Assembly (NCBI GenBank): GCA_949358305.1
Contig: OX442314.1
Coordinates: 21,011,060 to 21,075,059, forward strand
DNA: 64,000 nucleotides
Reading direction: 5' to 3'
From: Strigamia acuminata
Lineage: Eukaryota > Arthropoda > Chilopoda > Geophilomorpha > Linotaeniidae
Position numbers and translations under genes: made by a program. The notes under the pieces were generated by a model. The model had not been told where the DNA came from and searched no databases. It saw only the letters and a program-made list of their open reading frames with translations. Below, piece after piece: positions 23,176 through 37,298 of this stretch; within the stretch, counting starts at the first letter, position 1; each line of letters starts with the position of its first letter.

Positions 23176-26100
23176 TCTCATCTGAATATATCCACATTAA
23201 CTAAACATGATGAAATGAGCAAATCTGTTGTAATGGGGGAATTAAAATTTGTGCGTTGATATTGCTACGAATTAATGCGTATTTTCGAAATCCTCATACA
23301 GTTAAAGCCAGCGGCTCAGTACGATAAGCTGAACGCCAGTAAATCAAAGGTATTTATTTAATAGGGTATAAAAAGGTGTAGTACACCTATCATCATCACA
23401 TCTCAGGTGAGCAGAGGGGGGTAGTCTCGAGGGAAATCAGGGAGAAATCTTGACGAGAGGCACGCAGTGCGAAATATATCCCTTTATAGAAAAAGTGAGG
23501 TGCTTTGCATTATGTTTTAATGCGTGAGTCTTCAGCACCCTATCTACTGGATGACACTTTAATGATATGAAAGTGATTAATATTTCATGATGTGTTGTTT
23601 ACATTCTTAAAAATTTGATAACCCAAGGATAAGGCGAGACGGATAAAGATATTTCTGCTATTTAAATGATTTTTTTTAAAACATTTGGCGCACTATGCGT
23701 TTAAGTAATTTATTTCGACGTTGGGTGGCGCTCTTTAGGTATTTATCGAACGCTTTGCTCGTTCTTTTCCCACATTATTACATTAGATAATTTCTGTGTT
23801 GCTCGTATCTGAAATAAATTATGGGCTGTGGTAAAGCAATTTTATTGCTTAAATGGATTGTAGTTTTTCGAATCGAGAAATTCAAAATGCGCAGGCAGAC
23901 TAAATAACGTTAAGAATAGAGTTACGGTCGTCTTGCTAGTAAGTACATTGCAGAAGCATGTTTGGCGTGAGTGGTGAGTTGTTCCCAATTTCTGTGCTAG
24001 TAGGTTTTTGGATAAGATCTGAAGTAGACAAGCAATTGGATGGGTTTGGATGTGTATGTTTGAGCTCCACTCTTTAACAAATATGACAAGTCGTACTAGG
24101 AACAAACACAATTGCTGCTTATGTGTTGACAGCTGTTGTCTTTGTTTGTATTCGAAGTTTCCAAGCTGCTCTGGGTTTCGTACTTAGGAAATGATGTTAT
24201 CGCAACGTACGGATAATGTTTTTTAAAATATCACTTGTTTGCTGTATTTTTTATGAAGATTTTATTGTCAAGATACACATTTTCGAGGGAATTTTGAATT
24301 GTAATGCAATAGAATATTGGATTTTAAAGGCTCAGGTGCCATGGGGTGTTCAGCTTGTTTCCTACAGTTCTCACCCGGTATCTTGATGTCAAATTCATAC
24401 TGTGCATCACTTTCTCCAGCATGCATTTAACATGGCGGTTGTCAAGCTTGTTGCTCACGCTGTAAAATACTTTTGTTAATGAGTTTATTGCTGTTTATTT
24501 ATTTTATTTTAGCATTATTAGATTTAATACTAGACTTAAAAACTGCTAAATAAGAATTTTGGCGCAAATTGTTGTAAGTTTCCACAAAATTTAATAACAA
24601 AGCAGAAAAAAAATAGGTTTCTGTCCTCGCAAGTCGCAAGGAAATGAAATGTTCGTTTAGAAATGTCTTAGTCATTAGAAGACTTTGGATGAGGGCAATC
24701 GAAATAATTATGGGGGCATCTTAAGTCAGACGGCCTCGGGCTTTTACAAGTTCTAATCTGGTCCTAGACGAATCACGTGAATCTGAGTCTTTTAGGTTAA
24801 AGGGCGAGTTATTTAAGACCAACTAAGCTTGGTGATTTGCATTTAGCATAAGGTAAAAATTGTTCGGATTTGTGTTTCGGAGATTAATCGGAACTGGGAA
24901 ATCTGAGCCTGTGGACTGTGGTCGGAGGAGTAAAGGCAACGTCTGCCTGGATTTAAAGTTGAATTTTTATCTGTCGGCTGCGAATAACTGAATAAGTATA
25001 AGCGCACGAATCAAATTTGTTTCTAGGAACGTCTTAGAAAGACGGGATGAGTTTGAATTTTTTTACGTGCTAGAAAAACATGTAATAATAGAAATATCAT
25101 TAGTTTTCTAAACAAACAGCTTTTGTTTTCTTTGTAAGACTAGGAAATGAGTATTAAAGAAGAACAATAGAGTCAACGCGATGGCAAATGGCATTAATAT
25201 TTAATTTATTACCAGTACTGCACTTTGCACTTTATTTACTGTTGATAAGTTGGTGGTTGTGGAACATTCATTTTACATTCAAATGGGAAGTATCGATCGA
25301 CTAAATGGGTTTACAACTGATATAATTATTGAAATCAAACCATTTAGCTGCTTTGTAAAAAGTAATATTATAAATTAAGTGGATTATTTGAATTGTTCTC
25401 ATTTTGTTTTGGATTTTGTTGATGGTGGGTCGCATCGTGGGGTGGTGATCTAATCACGGGGCCTGCAGCAAACGTTTTTACACGGTCCCATCCCTTCCTC
25501 TTTCCTCGTCAGCTGTCAAGTCTTCAAACCTGATAGCCAAAAGTCGTAACCTGTGCTCAAATAATGCCAAAAGATGATTTCACGGTCTATATTTTAAATC
25601 TCAGCAAAAATAGTTGAAATGTTTTAGTTTTTCTTACAATTTTTTTTAAAAAAATTTTCTTGGCCGAACCTACGGACTGGGCGGACTGGGCGCACGAACT
25701 GTTAAAGTTAAGCCAGTGATTTAAAGCAAAACAAGAGGTGGGTTCATTCCTAAACATCCGTTAGACGTTTTTTTTTTTTTTTTTTTAAAAAATAATTTAT
25801 TTGAGCCATTTAAAAGATTAATACAGTGTGAAGTCGAGAATTAAATTACCTGAAATTTGGCAATTACTTAAAAAGCAGTAAAGATAATAGTGTAGTTTGT
25901 AAATAAGCGCCGTACATATTCGTATAAACACTGTCCTTGTGTTCATAACCCTAATTGATGAGACAGGAAGCTCAAAAACAGTGCTATTACACAGTTGAGT
26001 GCGCCTGCTTTTCTGTTCATCCATCCAAGTTAAAAGGAAGAAAGCGGCTGTATAGGGCCGGGTAAAGAAAAAGTGTGTAGGGGGCATGGGAGGGCAGCGA

Positions 26101-27293
26101 GGAAATTTTCCCAACATGCAGTGGTGACAATTGGCTATCCCGACGGAGGGCCTTAATGGAGACGAAGTCGTGGTGGAGAATCAATTTGGAGACGCTTGAC
26201 TGGCCCTGCCCACGGGCTATCGCGATATGGGCGCCACCAACTGAAAAGAAATGGACTCGGAGAGAAAATTTTATGACTGAGTGTTGTAGTTTCTTTCGGA
26301 ATGACACCTGCAATGTTTGGAGTTAGCTACGAGTGCAGGTGTTGATTCAGCAGTTGCTGCTCTTGGGGATTGTGGGGGATGGTAAAGGGTTGTTGAAAGG
26401 ACCTTTATGGCAAGTTTGTAGCATTTCAATTGACTTTTGTGTGCACTGCTGGTTTGTGTCTGAATTCGCTTTGAATATTTTGCTTGCTGTTTGGTAACTG
26501 GAACGGGGTGTTTGGGTTTTCTCGGACTTTTTATAGTGCCAATATTGAAAAAAAATACATATACGTCTTTTTATTTTCTTTCTTATTTTCTTTATGGGTG
26601 TTTTCGTTTGAATTGAGTTGTTTGGTATTGTGATGGTAAGTGCGAATTGGAATTTGAAATCAGATTGCTGGTTTTGAAGAAGGGTAATTGAATGGTAATT
26701 AATAAGGTTATGATGATTGAGTTTGGTTTTATTACAGTACCTAATAAGTGAATAAGTAACTTTTTTATCGTTTTAATTTAGTGATTAGGTAGGAATGTTT
26801 CCGAGGGCAACCATTGGGGTTACTGAATCGGCTCGATTTTCAGCCGCAGTGGTGAATTTTATTAGATTACAGTCGATTACAGTGGCCATGGTTTCATTGG
26901 AGGGAACATTCCAAAATGAAGAATACCCAATGAAATATTTAGTTTACGTTGTATCACAAATACGACAGATGCTGTTAAATAATTCACGTCTTTTTATGCA
27001 AAATCTTTGGGCTAGGCTACTTGGTATAAATACTTAATAGGGACTTTATCTCAAAGTGCTCAGTCTTTGCTGGCAACAATCTGAAAATTGATTTAAGGGA
27101 GGGAATCCATCTGAGAATAAACAGTTTTTTTTTTTTGGTTTGGAAAAGTGTGCATTTTTTGCAAGGACATGTGAATAAAAGAAAGAAAATGAGAAATTTT
27201 GCAGAAATATTCTGACGTTAGAAAATGTTAAAAATGAGAGGTTAGATCACAGAATTTGATTAAATCAGTAATTTAAGAATAGCTTATTTAATT
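23176..27293. other. 4 kb of non-coding sequence, no gene recognised
   Basis: Includes a roughly 18-bp poly-T tract near 25770 and a GC-richer patch at about 26090-26260 with overlapping minus-strand ORFs that lack domains. At about 24379-24400, GGTATCTTGATGTCAAATTC resembles part of the repeat pair at 28900 and 46000. Confidence 0.45.
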
Positions 27294-27822
27294 TACCGTA
27301 TTTCTTTGATTCTAAAACGCCATCGATTGTAAGATGCGTCTTAGAATCGAAGACATACAGTAATTTAAATATGCATATGTAATACAACTAGCGTGTTATT
27401 TATAAATACAAAGTAGCACATTTTATTCTATATTCGAGACAACACCAACGGCAACTCATTGAGAATTTTTGTTTACATTGAACATCAACAAGTGTTTTGT
27501 GCACAAGGATTTTGTCAGCGTTAGCTTTCCCTGGGGGTGTGTTTTATCATTCTGGGGGATTTGTTCTATTTAAATGTTCGTTTTGATTAATAAAGACAGT
27601 CTAGTTTAGACAATCATCGTAACTGGTTGTCTCAGTCATTCTCTCATGGCGCAGTCGACGAAAAGGACTTATGGGACGAAGAAGTTGAAACAGTTGTAAT
27701 TAGTTGGAAGTTGTTGTTGGCGATTTGGATGAAAAGCGCGTGGGCTTGACATTTTCGAAGATTGCACAGATGTGGAGAATTTGGCGACGTATTACCTATT
27801 TCCTTATTTAAGAGATACGGTA
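27294..27822. mobile_element. MITE or deletion derivative with TACCGTAT termini
   Basis: The left end TACCGTATTTCTTTGATTC is inverted at the right end as TAAGAGATACGGTA, giving a 14-16 bp terminal repeat. Just inside the left end, GATTCTAAAACGC and GCGTCTTAGAATC form a hairpin. Near the right end an ATG-initiated stretch (from about 27646) reads MAQSTKRTYGTKKLKQL before a stop. The basic KR(T/S)Y start faintly recalls the N-termini of pogo/jerky-type transposases. If so, this is an internally deleted transposon. Confidence 0.6.
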
Positions 27823-28899
27823 TGTAAAAACAATGATTTAAATTTCTTGATATTTATTGCAATATTCTGTCTCGAATGAAGTCTACCATCTGAAACAAAC
27901 TTTCTCACCTTAATTATAAAACTACTTATATAAATCTGAAAGAAGATGAAGGAAAGAAAGTAAGAAACCAACCTGGAAAGTAAAACAAAATATATATTGC
28001 ATATATATACATGGAAAAAAAATGAAATTTTTTTTCCCCTAGCGTGTGGCCTAGGATATTACCTGGCTCTATATGCATTTGGCAGATTCAACAGTTCTAT
28101 TTATACCTCACCTCTTTCTCCTCAATTTGAAGACTGCTCTTGGGAGACATTGCTCCCTTACTTTTTGCTTGCGGCCACAAGACCCAGCTACTAGTATTAT
28201 GATATGCGTGCGGGTATCATATGCGGAAACTGGGTATCCCATCTGAGGAATAAGATTAAAGATAAATTGAGTTTGAGACTTGGTCCCTTCTCCTCCTGGC
28301 TATGTCTATAGTGCCATCAACTCTGCAAGAGATGTGCTTTCATCCTGCTAGTGATGTCTTTGGCATTTTGAAAGAGGAAAAACTTTAGCCCTTATTCGCT
28401 TCGATATACGCCTACGGCTTGATAGGATGTAAGTGTGTAATTTTGTCACTATATTTAGGCGAACATGGGGATGAGATTTTTCAGAAGTAAGGTAAACATA
28501 AAAAAGGGGACGGTTGAATTAAAGCTGAGGTTTCGGGCATGTTTAAGGCGTTATTACCTGATTATTGATACTTGGGTTTGTTATGGGGAAGCAGTCTCAA
28601 TTAATTTGTTAAAGCGAGGTAGATTTACTGTAATGGGTTTGGATTGGAGCTAATGGTGAAGAGAAATTGGTAATCACACATGTTGTCAAAAGTGCTTAAG
28701 CCTGGCTTTAAAGAGTTATTGATGCAATACAGATAATAAAATTGTTTAAAATATGGAGGTCATTTAATGAGTCAAATATTACTAAAAGTCATATTCAAGC
28801 TTGCCACGAATTCAAGTTAGTAAACTGGACTATTTGTTTGGTCTCCAAATAGTTTATTCTAATTTTTTTTTTTACAAGTTTTACTATACCTGCAGTTTT
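27823..28899. other. Non-coding sequence, no gene recognised
   Basis: AT-rich with short chance ORFs. Nothing identifiable. Confidence 0.5.
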
Positions 28900-29022
28900 C
28901 GTTGGTATCTTGATTCAAACAGTAAATTTTATTTTTTACACACGAAAATATAAAAGTTTAAAATTGTTTATTGCACGCGAGTGAATAGTGCCGTTGCCTG
29001 TTATTATTTCTAAAATTCATGT
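28900..29022 (+). repeat. Dispersed repeat C, copy 1
   Basis: Shares with 46000-46122 the ordered blocks TATCTTGAT, AAATTGTTT, GTGAATAGTGCC, TTACCTGTTATTATTTCTAA (as TTGCC here) and TCATGTA. Spacing is nearly identical over about 120 bp. Both copies are in the same orientation. Confidence 0.65.
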
Positions 29023-32000
29023 AGTTATTGCGTTTATATGTGCACAGATAGGGTTTGTCAGTTTGATAGTTCGAGAGAAGTTCTCGCAATAGAGAAATTG
29101 AAAGGCCACTCTTTCGTGTCGAACTAGCATTTTCAACTGATATTTTATTTTGCCACTTTACGGCGCCACAAAGTTATGACATATGTTTAAACCTTTTTTT
29201 TTGGTTTCTGACATACGTTTATGGGTAATTACTTTTATATTAAAATTTAAATCGGGTACGGATTTAACTATAAAAAAAGAATATAAAATGTATACATCAA
29301 AATATATCGATTAAAAAGAGGAAAAAAATAGTTTTGAAGGCAAGATGTCAGAAAAGAAGGCTTACCTCAACTTTACACAGACACAACAATACGTGGTAAC
29401 GGGCTATAAATGAAATTTTGGACAAAGGAAAAAGATTGTCTTAATTTGGTGAAGTTTTGCTTCAGAAAACGTTAACTGAAAGAAAGAAATGGTTGGATGT
29501 CAATATTTTTGTCTGTACAGTAGTGCCTCAAGGACTATATATGAAAGACAAGACAAAAGGGAAGTCGAGTATAGAAGAATGAAGAGAGAGGAAAAAGAGA
29601 AAGGGAAAAAAGTGATGTATTATAATGAAAATCGATAAAATTCAAAAGTCGGTGGAAAATAGGAGATGGATGTAGCTAAAATGAAAAAGTTGTTTTCCAA
29701 GAAGTTTACCGGTCAGATTGAACTCGGCTAGGGCACCAGGGACTTAAACAGGTACAACTTTAATGCATTAATATTGCATGTGAATCGGTAACCATATTTT
29801 AACTTATGTGTTTGTACGGTCTCTTAAAGAGTTGTTGTGTTATAATAGAAAGATGGGCTTCAGTAACAGTACAGTAGAGTATTTTGTAAACTTGATCATT
29901 TAGTTTTCTCGAGGATATATTACAGTGTTGGAAAAAATTGAATTAAATGATTCAGCATGTGGCCAGTAAATTGGAATAAAGTGGTCATCTGCTTCCACTC
30001 ATTTTATGAAATTACGTTAGTTTAATTTGCTTTAATAATTCAATTTGGACCACGAAATAGATTTTTATTGAGTTTTCGGAGCTTTAAGTTTGATGTTTTG
30101 TTCGAGGCTTAGTTTCGATTTCCATTAACTTCTGTATCTGCGACTACTTGTTTACAATTTATTTTGAAAGTACATTTTGAAATCCAGGTTTTTGAGGCTT
30201 ACATAAAGAGGCAGTACAGTCATTTCAATTTGTTTATATTTTTTTAAACTTTGAATTCTCGAAATTAAATTGAAGTAATCTTTGATGAAAAACTGATTAG
30301 AATTTTGACTTATCTTGATATTTTGCTGAGATGAATAAAAATCATGCTTTTTGGGTAAAGACAAGATTTGTTGTAATAAAAAAGGGGTTTACATTTCTTA
30401 AAACAGGAACAAAGGGTAAAAACTGAGAAAATATGACAAAAAAACATGACTCCCGTTTTCGCGTCATCCGATCTCGGATACAAAAGCGCCGCCACGATAT
30501 TGGCTTCCCTGTGCGACGTCGTGCATCAACGCGCGTCTCCTTGTTCCTAAAACACTCTAGTTTTCACATGAACCCGTAACTTGTAAAATTTTATGAATGC
30601 GCCTAAGTGTCTTGAGCATTTTGTTTGTTTTACAAAAATTTATGTAACCGTGTAGAAAAGGCAATTAGCGATATCTTTTGTTTAGAGCCGTTCGAAATTC
30701 TCACTTGTATTAAGCAGGCACTTCAACTAAGCTAATTTTCAGAAGCTTAACATCATCAGATTAACCTCAATACGATACTGCTGGTCCAGATCTGATTGCA
30801 GTTTTGCTTTTAGTGATCTTAAATAAAATATAAGACATTCCAATTCTATTTGGAATCACTCTTCATTGAATGAAAGTTAGAAACGACAGCATATCCATAC
30901 TTCAACTTCAGCTCAACTTTGAGTAATGGCGTAGCCATACCTCACATTTATAGATTCTGTAACCCAAATCTGGCTTAATTTAAATTCAGCTCAAATTGTG
31001 ATTGATGTTATTGATGTAATTAAAACATGTGTAATTATAGGAGCCCTTAGGGTACAATGAATGAATTAAAGGAGTATGTCGGGAATTTTAATGTTGAGAC
31101 ACATTCACAAACAAATGATGTTTATACAGAACTAAACCACTGTTGACAAATTTGTCTGCCACTTGATTTTTATAGTTTTTAGCAAATGGACCCATAAACT
31201 TTTGCCTAATTCACACTTAAATCACTTTTCTACAGAATCCATCCAGCTTTTAGAAACTCTTGTGTTCACACTTTTTTTGGCTGCGGAGCGCTTTACGTGC
31301 ATAAAACTTACGGAGTCCCAGTGGGCCCACTTCTTGCATGTGTTGTGCTTATCGATGAAATGATTAATACATTAGTAGATGTTCTAATTTTCTGAACTTT
31401 TGTACTACATTTATCAACTCGTGTGTTACTTGTCATATTTATGAGTAAGGGACTGGAGATGGGCCCTAGAAGCACAATTTTAGAAACACTGGTCTAGACC
31501 GTAAGAAAAGGACATGAAGTATAGATCAAAGCTGCACATTGGTGCAAAAAATTGATCAAAGGACAAAACATTGCAATTTCTGTATTGAAGTCTCAAGCAG
31601 CATTTTGTAGCAATGACATGAAATGATAGAGAAACACTAAATCAATAATTATGTACGTTTTTTCATTCAACGGACTCTGCATAGATCCCTTAATGTATTA
31701 AAGGTTGCTTCTGACACGCAAGTGAACCATGCAATCTTAAGGTCATTGTAGTTTGTTGTTTGTTGTTTGTCTCAAGCTTATGGGTTATAGAAGTAGATTA
31801 AACGTAAATGTTTGAAGGATTCAGCAAGAAATTTTTTTGACATTTAATAAATATTAAATTTTATTTATTAAATTGCCTTTGTTTGTTTTGTATATTGTGA
31901 CTCCCCACTGCACAGTACATCTATTGATGTTTATTTATTGCAGATTATAGTTGTTGTTCCACGAACTTTAAAAGCTTCACATGAGTTAATTAATTTTTTC

Positions 32001-33989
32001 ATATCAAATTGCTCTTTACTAAGAGAAATTTTATCTCTGGAATTTCACTAAGGGATTGAACTCAATCTATGAAAAGTGGAGGTACGGTCGTGTTAAAAAA
32101 AACTAGACTCTCATTCTATGCTGAGTAATTTTGTGTTTTGCCGCTAGGTGAAACACCAGATACTTGTATCAGACAAGGCTATACAAGTATTATACGAGTA
32201 TGATCATCTGTTGAACACGAAATTATTCACAATGTCAATTGCCAGCATAGAGGGAGGGTCCAGTTTTTTGAACACAACTGTACAGACTACCTACATACGT
32301 CGTAGTTATTACAGCAAAGATAGGAAAGCATATTTTCATTGGGTGCTTATTTATTTGAAATTATTTCCTATGAATTAGATACGAATGTGCAAAATTCAGT
32401 TCAGCCGTACCATAAAAGAGACGAAAATTGTGTTTTAAAAAATCTTTTAGCTGAGGACTTGTAAAAGTGACGAGGATGAAGTAAAAACGTCACATCTGAC
32501 AGCCATAAAATATAAAAGATACAGAAGTGATTTTTGAATGTGCTTTTGGTTCAAAAGAAGCTGGCAGGCTTTGGGGGTTATGAGGTTATGAGGTAATGAG
32601 GGTTATTTAAACAGATTCTCAACATTTTAAAATTTAATCCTAGAGTTAGCTGTTCTTGTAGGGTTGCCAAGGTTTTCCCGGACATGTCCTCTTCTTAAGG
32701 TGTGAAGGGAACATCCGGGGAGGGGATTTTACAACGTGTCTGAGATTTTTTTTTAGATTTTAATTCCTTATAAGTGAGACTGCAATCGCCCTTGCCCACC
32801 TGCTCGCCTGGACGCTTGAACGTCATTCGATTAAAAAACACAATTAAAATTTGACTTAAATTTTTCAGAAAACTAAAATGACTGAAAAGTGAATGGTGAG
32901 TTTGGGGATTTTTTTTTGAAACCGAATTTACTTTGAAGTTCAACGTGTTTTGTTGTTGTATAAAATGAAAAGTGCTATTTCAAGTTGGCGTTAATGTCTG
33001 ACCGTTTATAACATTTGATGCTGCGGCAAGATGGCTGCTGTTGCTTAAAATTTAACTGCGACCTGGGAATAGACAAAGTGTTTATTTGGCCTTGCGGCTT
33101 TTTGGGGTTTTAAAGGGTTAAGCTTGTGTTTTGTCGCTGATGGTTGGCTGATGTCACCAGTGAAATATCTTCTTTGCACTAACGTCACGCTTTAGGGTTG
33201 TGTGGTCCACATAAGTCTCAGTAGAGGGAGTTGTGTGTGAGTATAATAAAGCCTAAAGAAATATATAGTGATTTTGTAGTGTGATAAGGGCAGTGCAAGT
33301 TTTTAAAGTTGAGTCCATAAAAGGAAGAAAAGGAGAAGAAAGTTGTAGAAAATAAAGAATGATGTTTGGGATAGCAATTTAAAAAAAAAGAACGAGTAAA
33401 AAGTATTTTTTATATTTTTTTGAAGTAGTGGAAAATTACTCTATTTATATGCGATACAGTTTGAAAATGGATTTTTTACCCTCCTTTTATCTGTTGATTT
33501 CTTTGCTCAAGTTGATTGAAAGCCTGGTTGAATTGGAGGAAAAGTTCGAGAAAGCAGTGAAATAAAATGGCAGCCAAGTGTGTGATAACATGGTCAGGGA
33601 ATGATGTCATTTATCACACTGACGGTTAGGGCTTAATGAGAAAAATATTTGTAAAATTGTCGATGGGCTTGTTTTTTAATTAGATTTTCTTCTCTACTAA
33701 TTGACACATCAATCATTGGCACTAATGTCAACAAGCAATGACCATAAGTTTTTCTTTTTTTTTTCTTTTTTTTTTTTTATTTGCGAAGAAGAAGGAATGG
33801 GATTTTTTTTAAAAACCATTAGTCAGTTTTAGTTTGTGATTTATATTTTGTTTATACAAAGGAATACAGTACAATAGATCAAAGTATAATTGGACGTGGT
33901 CTCTCCATCTTTTAAAGGGGTCCAATAAACACTCGACATAACGCTTGATTTAAGTTATTTCAAAATTTGATTGCATGTTACATTCATAC
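29023..33989. other. 5 kb of non-coding sequence, no gene recognised
   Basis: AT-rich. A small CpG-richer spot lies at 30460-30545 (GCGCCGCCACGAT, GCGACGTCGTGC). An imperfect GTGTGATAA / TTATCACAC inverted pair lies at about 33579-33620, and a T-rich run at 33750-33780. No genes or families recognised. Confidence 0.45.
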
Positions 33990-34115
33990 AGTGATTTAGA
34001 CTAAATAAGCATTTTAAACAACATATTTAAACTGCTTTTTAAACTAACTTCCAAAATGGCTGCTGATGTAGTCTGATTTCAGTCGCAGTAAGCATACAAA
34101 CACACCACATTTAAT
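33990..34115 (+). repeat. Dispersed family A, copy 4 (5' end preserved)
   Basis: Begins ATTTAGACTAAATAAGC, continues TTTTAAACAACATATTTAAA, CTGCTTTTTAAACTAAC, TTCCAAAATGGCTGCTGATG, TAGTCTGATTTCAGTCGCAG and a degraded GCATACAAACACACC. It preserves the beginning of the element that is missing from copies 3 and 5. Confidence 0.62.
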
Positions 34116-34540
34116 CTTCGGAGGCATATGGGTAAAATGTACTCGTTTTGGTATAAGGCATTACGCGTTTAGGGACAATTTTAGGTCGATTGGTTAAGGC
34201 GCCATTTAGTTTGTTTTTAGTTCTCAACTAATTTCATAGAGGTCGCAACACCTAAACAATAAAAATAAATAAGTTTGAACCATCTGATGGTGGTTTTAAA
34301 CACTACTGGTACTGGTATAAGCCAAAAGCTGCTGAAGCCAGCTTAAAAGTTATGCTGGAGCTTTAAGGGGAAGAAAATTTCATCTTAGAATAATTAATTA
34401 AATAAATATCGAATGACTATAAATTTCTTGTGAGTTAAAGTTTATCATCATATAATCATAATGACAAACTTTAAGCAAAAATAAATGAACAGGAAAAAAG
34501 ATTTTCTATTCAAGAAACTGTTTGTCTCTAAACGCGTGTA

Positions 34541-34872
34541 GCCTAAAGCTAGGTTCACACTTGTGTTCACATTCACACTAGACGCAACACCAGAAAACTG
34601 ACGCAGTGCAAGCTGCTTGCGTCCAAAAATTCTTGACGTTGACGCCAATTCCTGCTTCAACTCCAAGTTGAAGAAAGCGACGCAACACAAGGAAAGGTCT
34701 TGTGGCCAACCAATCACGATCGACTCCAATTCTTGTCGATTCACATCTTGCTACACCTGAACAGGCCGCCATTTTATTTCATTTTATTTCATTTTATTTC
34801 ATTTCAGTGTGAACAGACTGCGTTGCGTTTGACTAATTTTTCCTTGAGTTGCGTTGCGTCCTAGCTTTATGC
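34541..34872. mobile_element. Small element with GCCTAAAGCTAGG-type inverted ends
   Basis: GCCTAAAGCTAGG at 34541-34553 is mirrored by CCTAGCTTTATGC at 34860-34872. Subterminal TTCACACT / AGTGTGAAC and GACGCAAC / GTTGCGT motifs occur on both sides in inverted orientation. The interior contains three copies of ATTTTATTTC (34771-34800) next to a GGCCGCCATTTT motif. Minus-strand ORFs (34448-34772) span it but have no domain. Confidence 0.5.
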
Positions 34873-34880
34873 CACCGAGG

Positions 34881-34938
34881 GTTAAACAACCAAAAATGTT
34901 TAACTGCAAGTTAAACATGACATAACGAATGCGCATGA
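34881..34938 (+). repeat. Dispersed family A, fragment
   Basis: GTTAAACAACCAAAAATG, TTTAACTGCAAGTTAAACAT and AATGCGCATG match the 3' part of copy 5 (39310-39365). It directly abuts the element at 34541-34872, suggesting that element inserted into an older family A copy. Confidence 0.4.
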
Positions 34939-37298
34939 TGTTAATAAAGGGTTAATGATATTTTACATTAAAAATTAGACATGTAGTAAATAATTTATAA
35001 ATTAATTTAAAATTTCTTTCATATATGAACGGGTCGCGGTTTTTATTTTTTGAAATGTTTATATTAAGTTTTTGAATTAGAAATTTATTTTAATAAAGAA
35101 AAAATAATAATTTATTTCTACTCTCAGAGGAGTTTCTTAAACCGTGTGTGTTAAGCAAGCAAAAGAAAAAAATAAATTATTTTTTTCTTTTTTTAGTTTT
35201 AGAATTGAAGTTACAAACATCAAATTTAATATTCATCTTAACAACTTCATATACACAAGACCCCAGAAACATCACTTAAAGCGGAAAGGAGAAAAAAGAA
35301 GGGGGTCGGGTGAGGAGGAAAAAACCCATCAAAACTTGGGCTTCATTAAAAACTTTTACAAACTCATATCGTATTTTTCTTTTCTTCTGCAACTCTGAAG
35401 ATCGACCAAGCATAAAGACAACGCCTGACTCAACTCCGTAGGGGGTGTAAAATGAAGGTTGCTCTTCCTCCACCACCTCCATTTTCTTTCTTGCATTTGC
35501 TAAATTCAATTGTCATGTGACAGCTGGTTAGAATGTTAGCAAAATGCTTAGAGGAGAGCGCAATTATAAAACAGGTCAAGCAAGTCAGCATCGTCGTCCA
35601 ACGTTTTCAGTTTTAACCCTTTATTGCTGAAGGAATGAAAAATGCAAATTTTATGTTGCTTTTTGATATTTCAAGTTGAGGGAGAGTCTGTTTTTAATTG
35701 CTCACTTCATTATTTGATGTGGTTTTTCTTCCATCCTTGTTTGTTGTTGTTGTTGTCGTTGTTCCGTTTACTTTGTTGTTGCTTGTTTTGGTGTTTGTCA
35801 AACACGTGGTTATGGATAAAGAGTTACAACTGTTTGGTTTTATTCCTGGGTGGATGTAAATTGGATTGTGGATCGATAGCAGAAAAAGTTGGCTCATTTT
35901 TTTTTGTTTATATTAAAAAGAAAAACGATATATATAGAATAAAAATCAATATTAAAGTAGTTATGGGCCATGATAGGATTTTTATTGGTATCACTGCGAG
36001 TGATTTTTGGCAGTAAATATTCATTTTAACAGTTTAATGAGTTTAAAATCGTGAAATATTGGGATGTCGTTGTGTCCCGTTTGGTTTAACAGCTTTAAGT
36101 TGTTTCTAAATTTTGTAACGACTAATTTCGTACAAAAGCATGTTCGTGACTTGAATATTTTGTTAAACCTACAATTGATCGTAAATTTTAGAATAACTGA
36201 TTTTCTTTTTCTTTTTTTTTTTTTTAATGTGGCTTTAAAACTGAAATTTCTGCCCAATACTACAAGGCTCAACAGAACTTTAACTGCTTCGTAAAATCTG
36301 ACCTTGTCAGCAGAAATGTAAAAGATAAAGATAATATTACCCACGACTTTTTCTTTTTTCTTTTTTTTTCTACGGGGCTTATAAATATTAATAGCTTTAT
36401 AAATGTTAGTAATTAAAAAGTGAAGGATGGAAATTAATTAATTTTTTTTCTTAAATTATTTAAATTCTAAATTTCATATACATATTTTTAGTTTTGATTA
36501 AAAATACGTTTTATATTAAAATTTAAAACTGAGGCAGTAAATAACTTTTTTTTTCTATATAATAAAAAATTTAACAAATAACGACTTTTTTTTTTTTAAA
36601 TATATAAATATATTTTTTTAATGATTGCCGTAGATAACGAGCATTTGTACAAAAATGGCCATTTTCTTAGTTTTCGAACAGATGTAGGCCATTAAAAGAG
36701 CGAATCTTCGTTTAGAAAAAATGAAAAGAAAAGAAAAAGGAAAAAAAAAAGTGAAATGCATTTTTGTATTGACGGAAAGAGGAAATGGTGAGTGGGGGTG
36801 GAAGCGTTTGTGTTTGGAGAAAAACGAGTATGGAAAGTAGAAATGAAAAGAAAAAGTTACTTTTCGAAGCACGAACGAGAGGAGGATTAAGGAGGGTTGT
36901 CGGGAGGAGTTTGTAATCACCACTCGCAGTTCGATAAGTCGACAAATTAGTTTGGAAACAAACAGCAGATAGTGAACACGACAGGCGTTGAAATGGCCCC
37001 ATTATGGGATGAATGTTCTTGATTTGGGGAAAAACGAACACCCTCATCCTCATCTCTTTTTTATCTTTATCCTTCTCGCGCTTACTCTTTCAAATTTCCT
37101 TTTTCGCTAAGTAACGCCATAAATTTTTCTTTGGCGTAAATTTACACCTGCCTAATCTACAAATGTTTTTCAAAAATTGAAGAAGAAATGTAGAACCGTC
37201 GAGTGCGTTACTTTGGAAAAAATTTTGACTTGAAACTTCTTTTGACGCAGTAGAGCTTCTAAAACGGAAATGACGAATGAGTGACGGAAGTGTAACAG
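34939..37298. other. Non-coding, low-complexity-rich sequence
   Basis: Alternating T-rich and A-rich tracts, especially 36190-36240, 36340-36370 and 36540-36620. The several 70-125 codon ORFs here (for example 35642-36016 and 36618-37053) are driven by poly-T/poly-A composition and show no domains. Confidence 0.55.
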
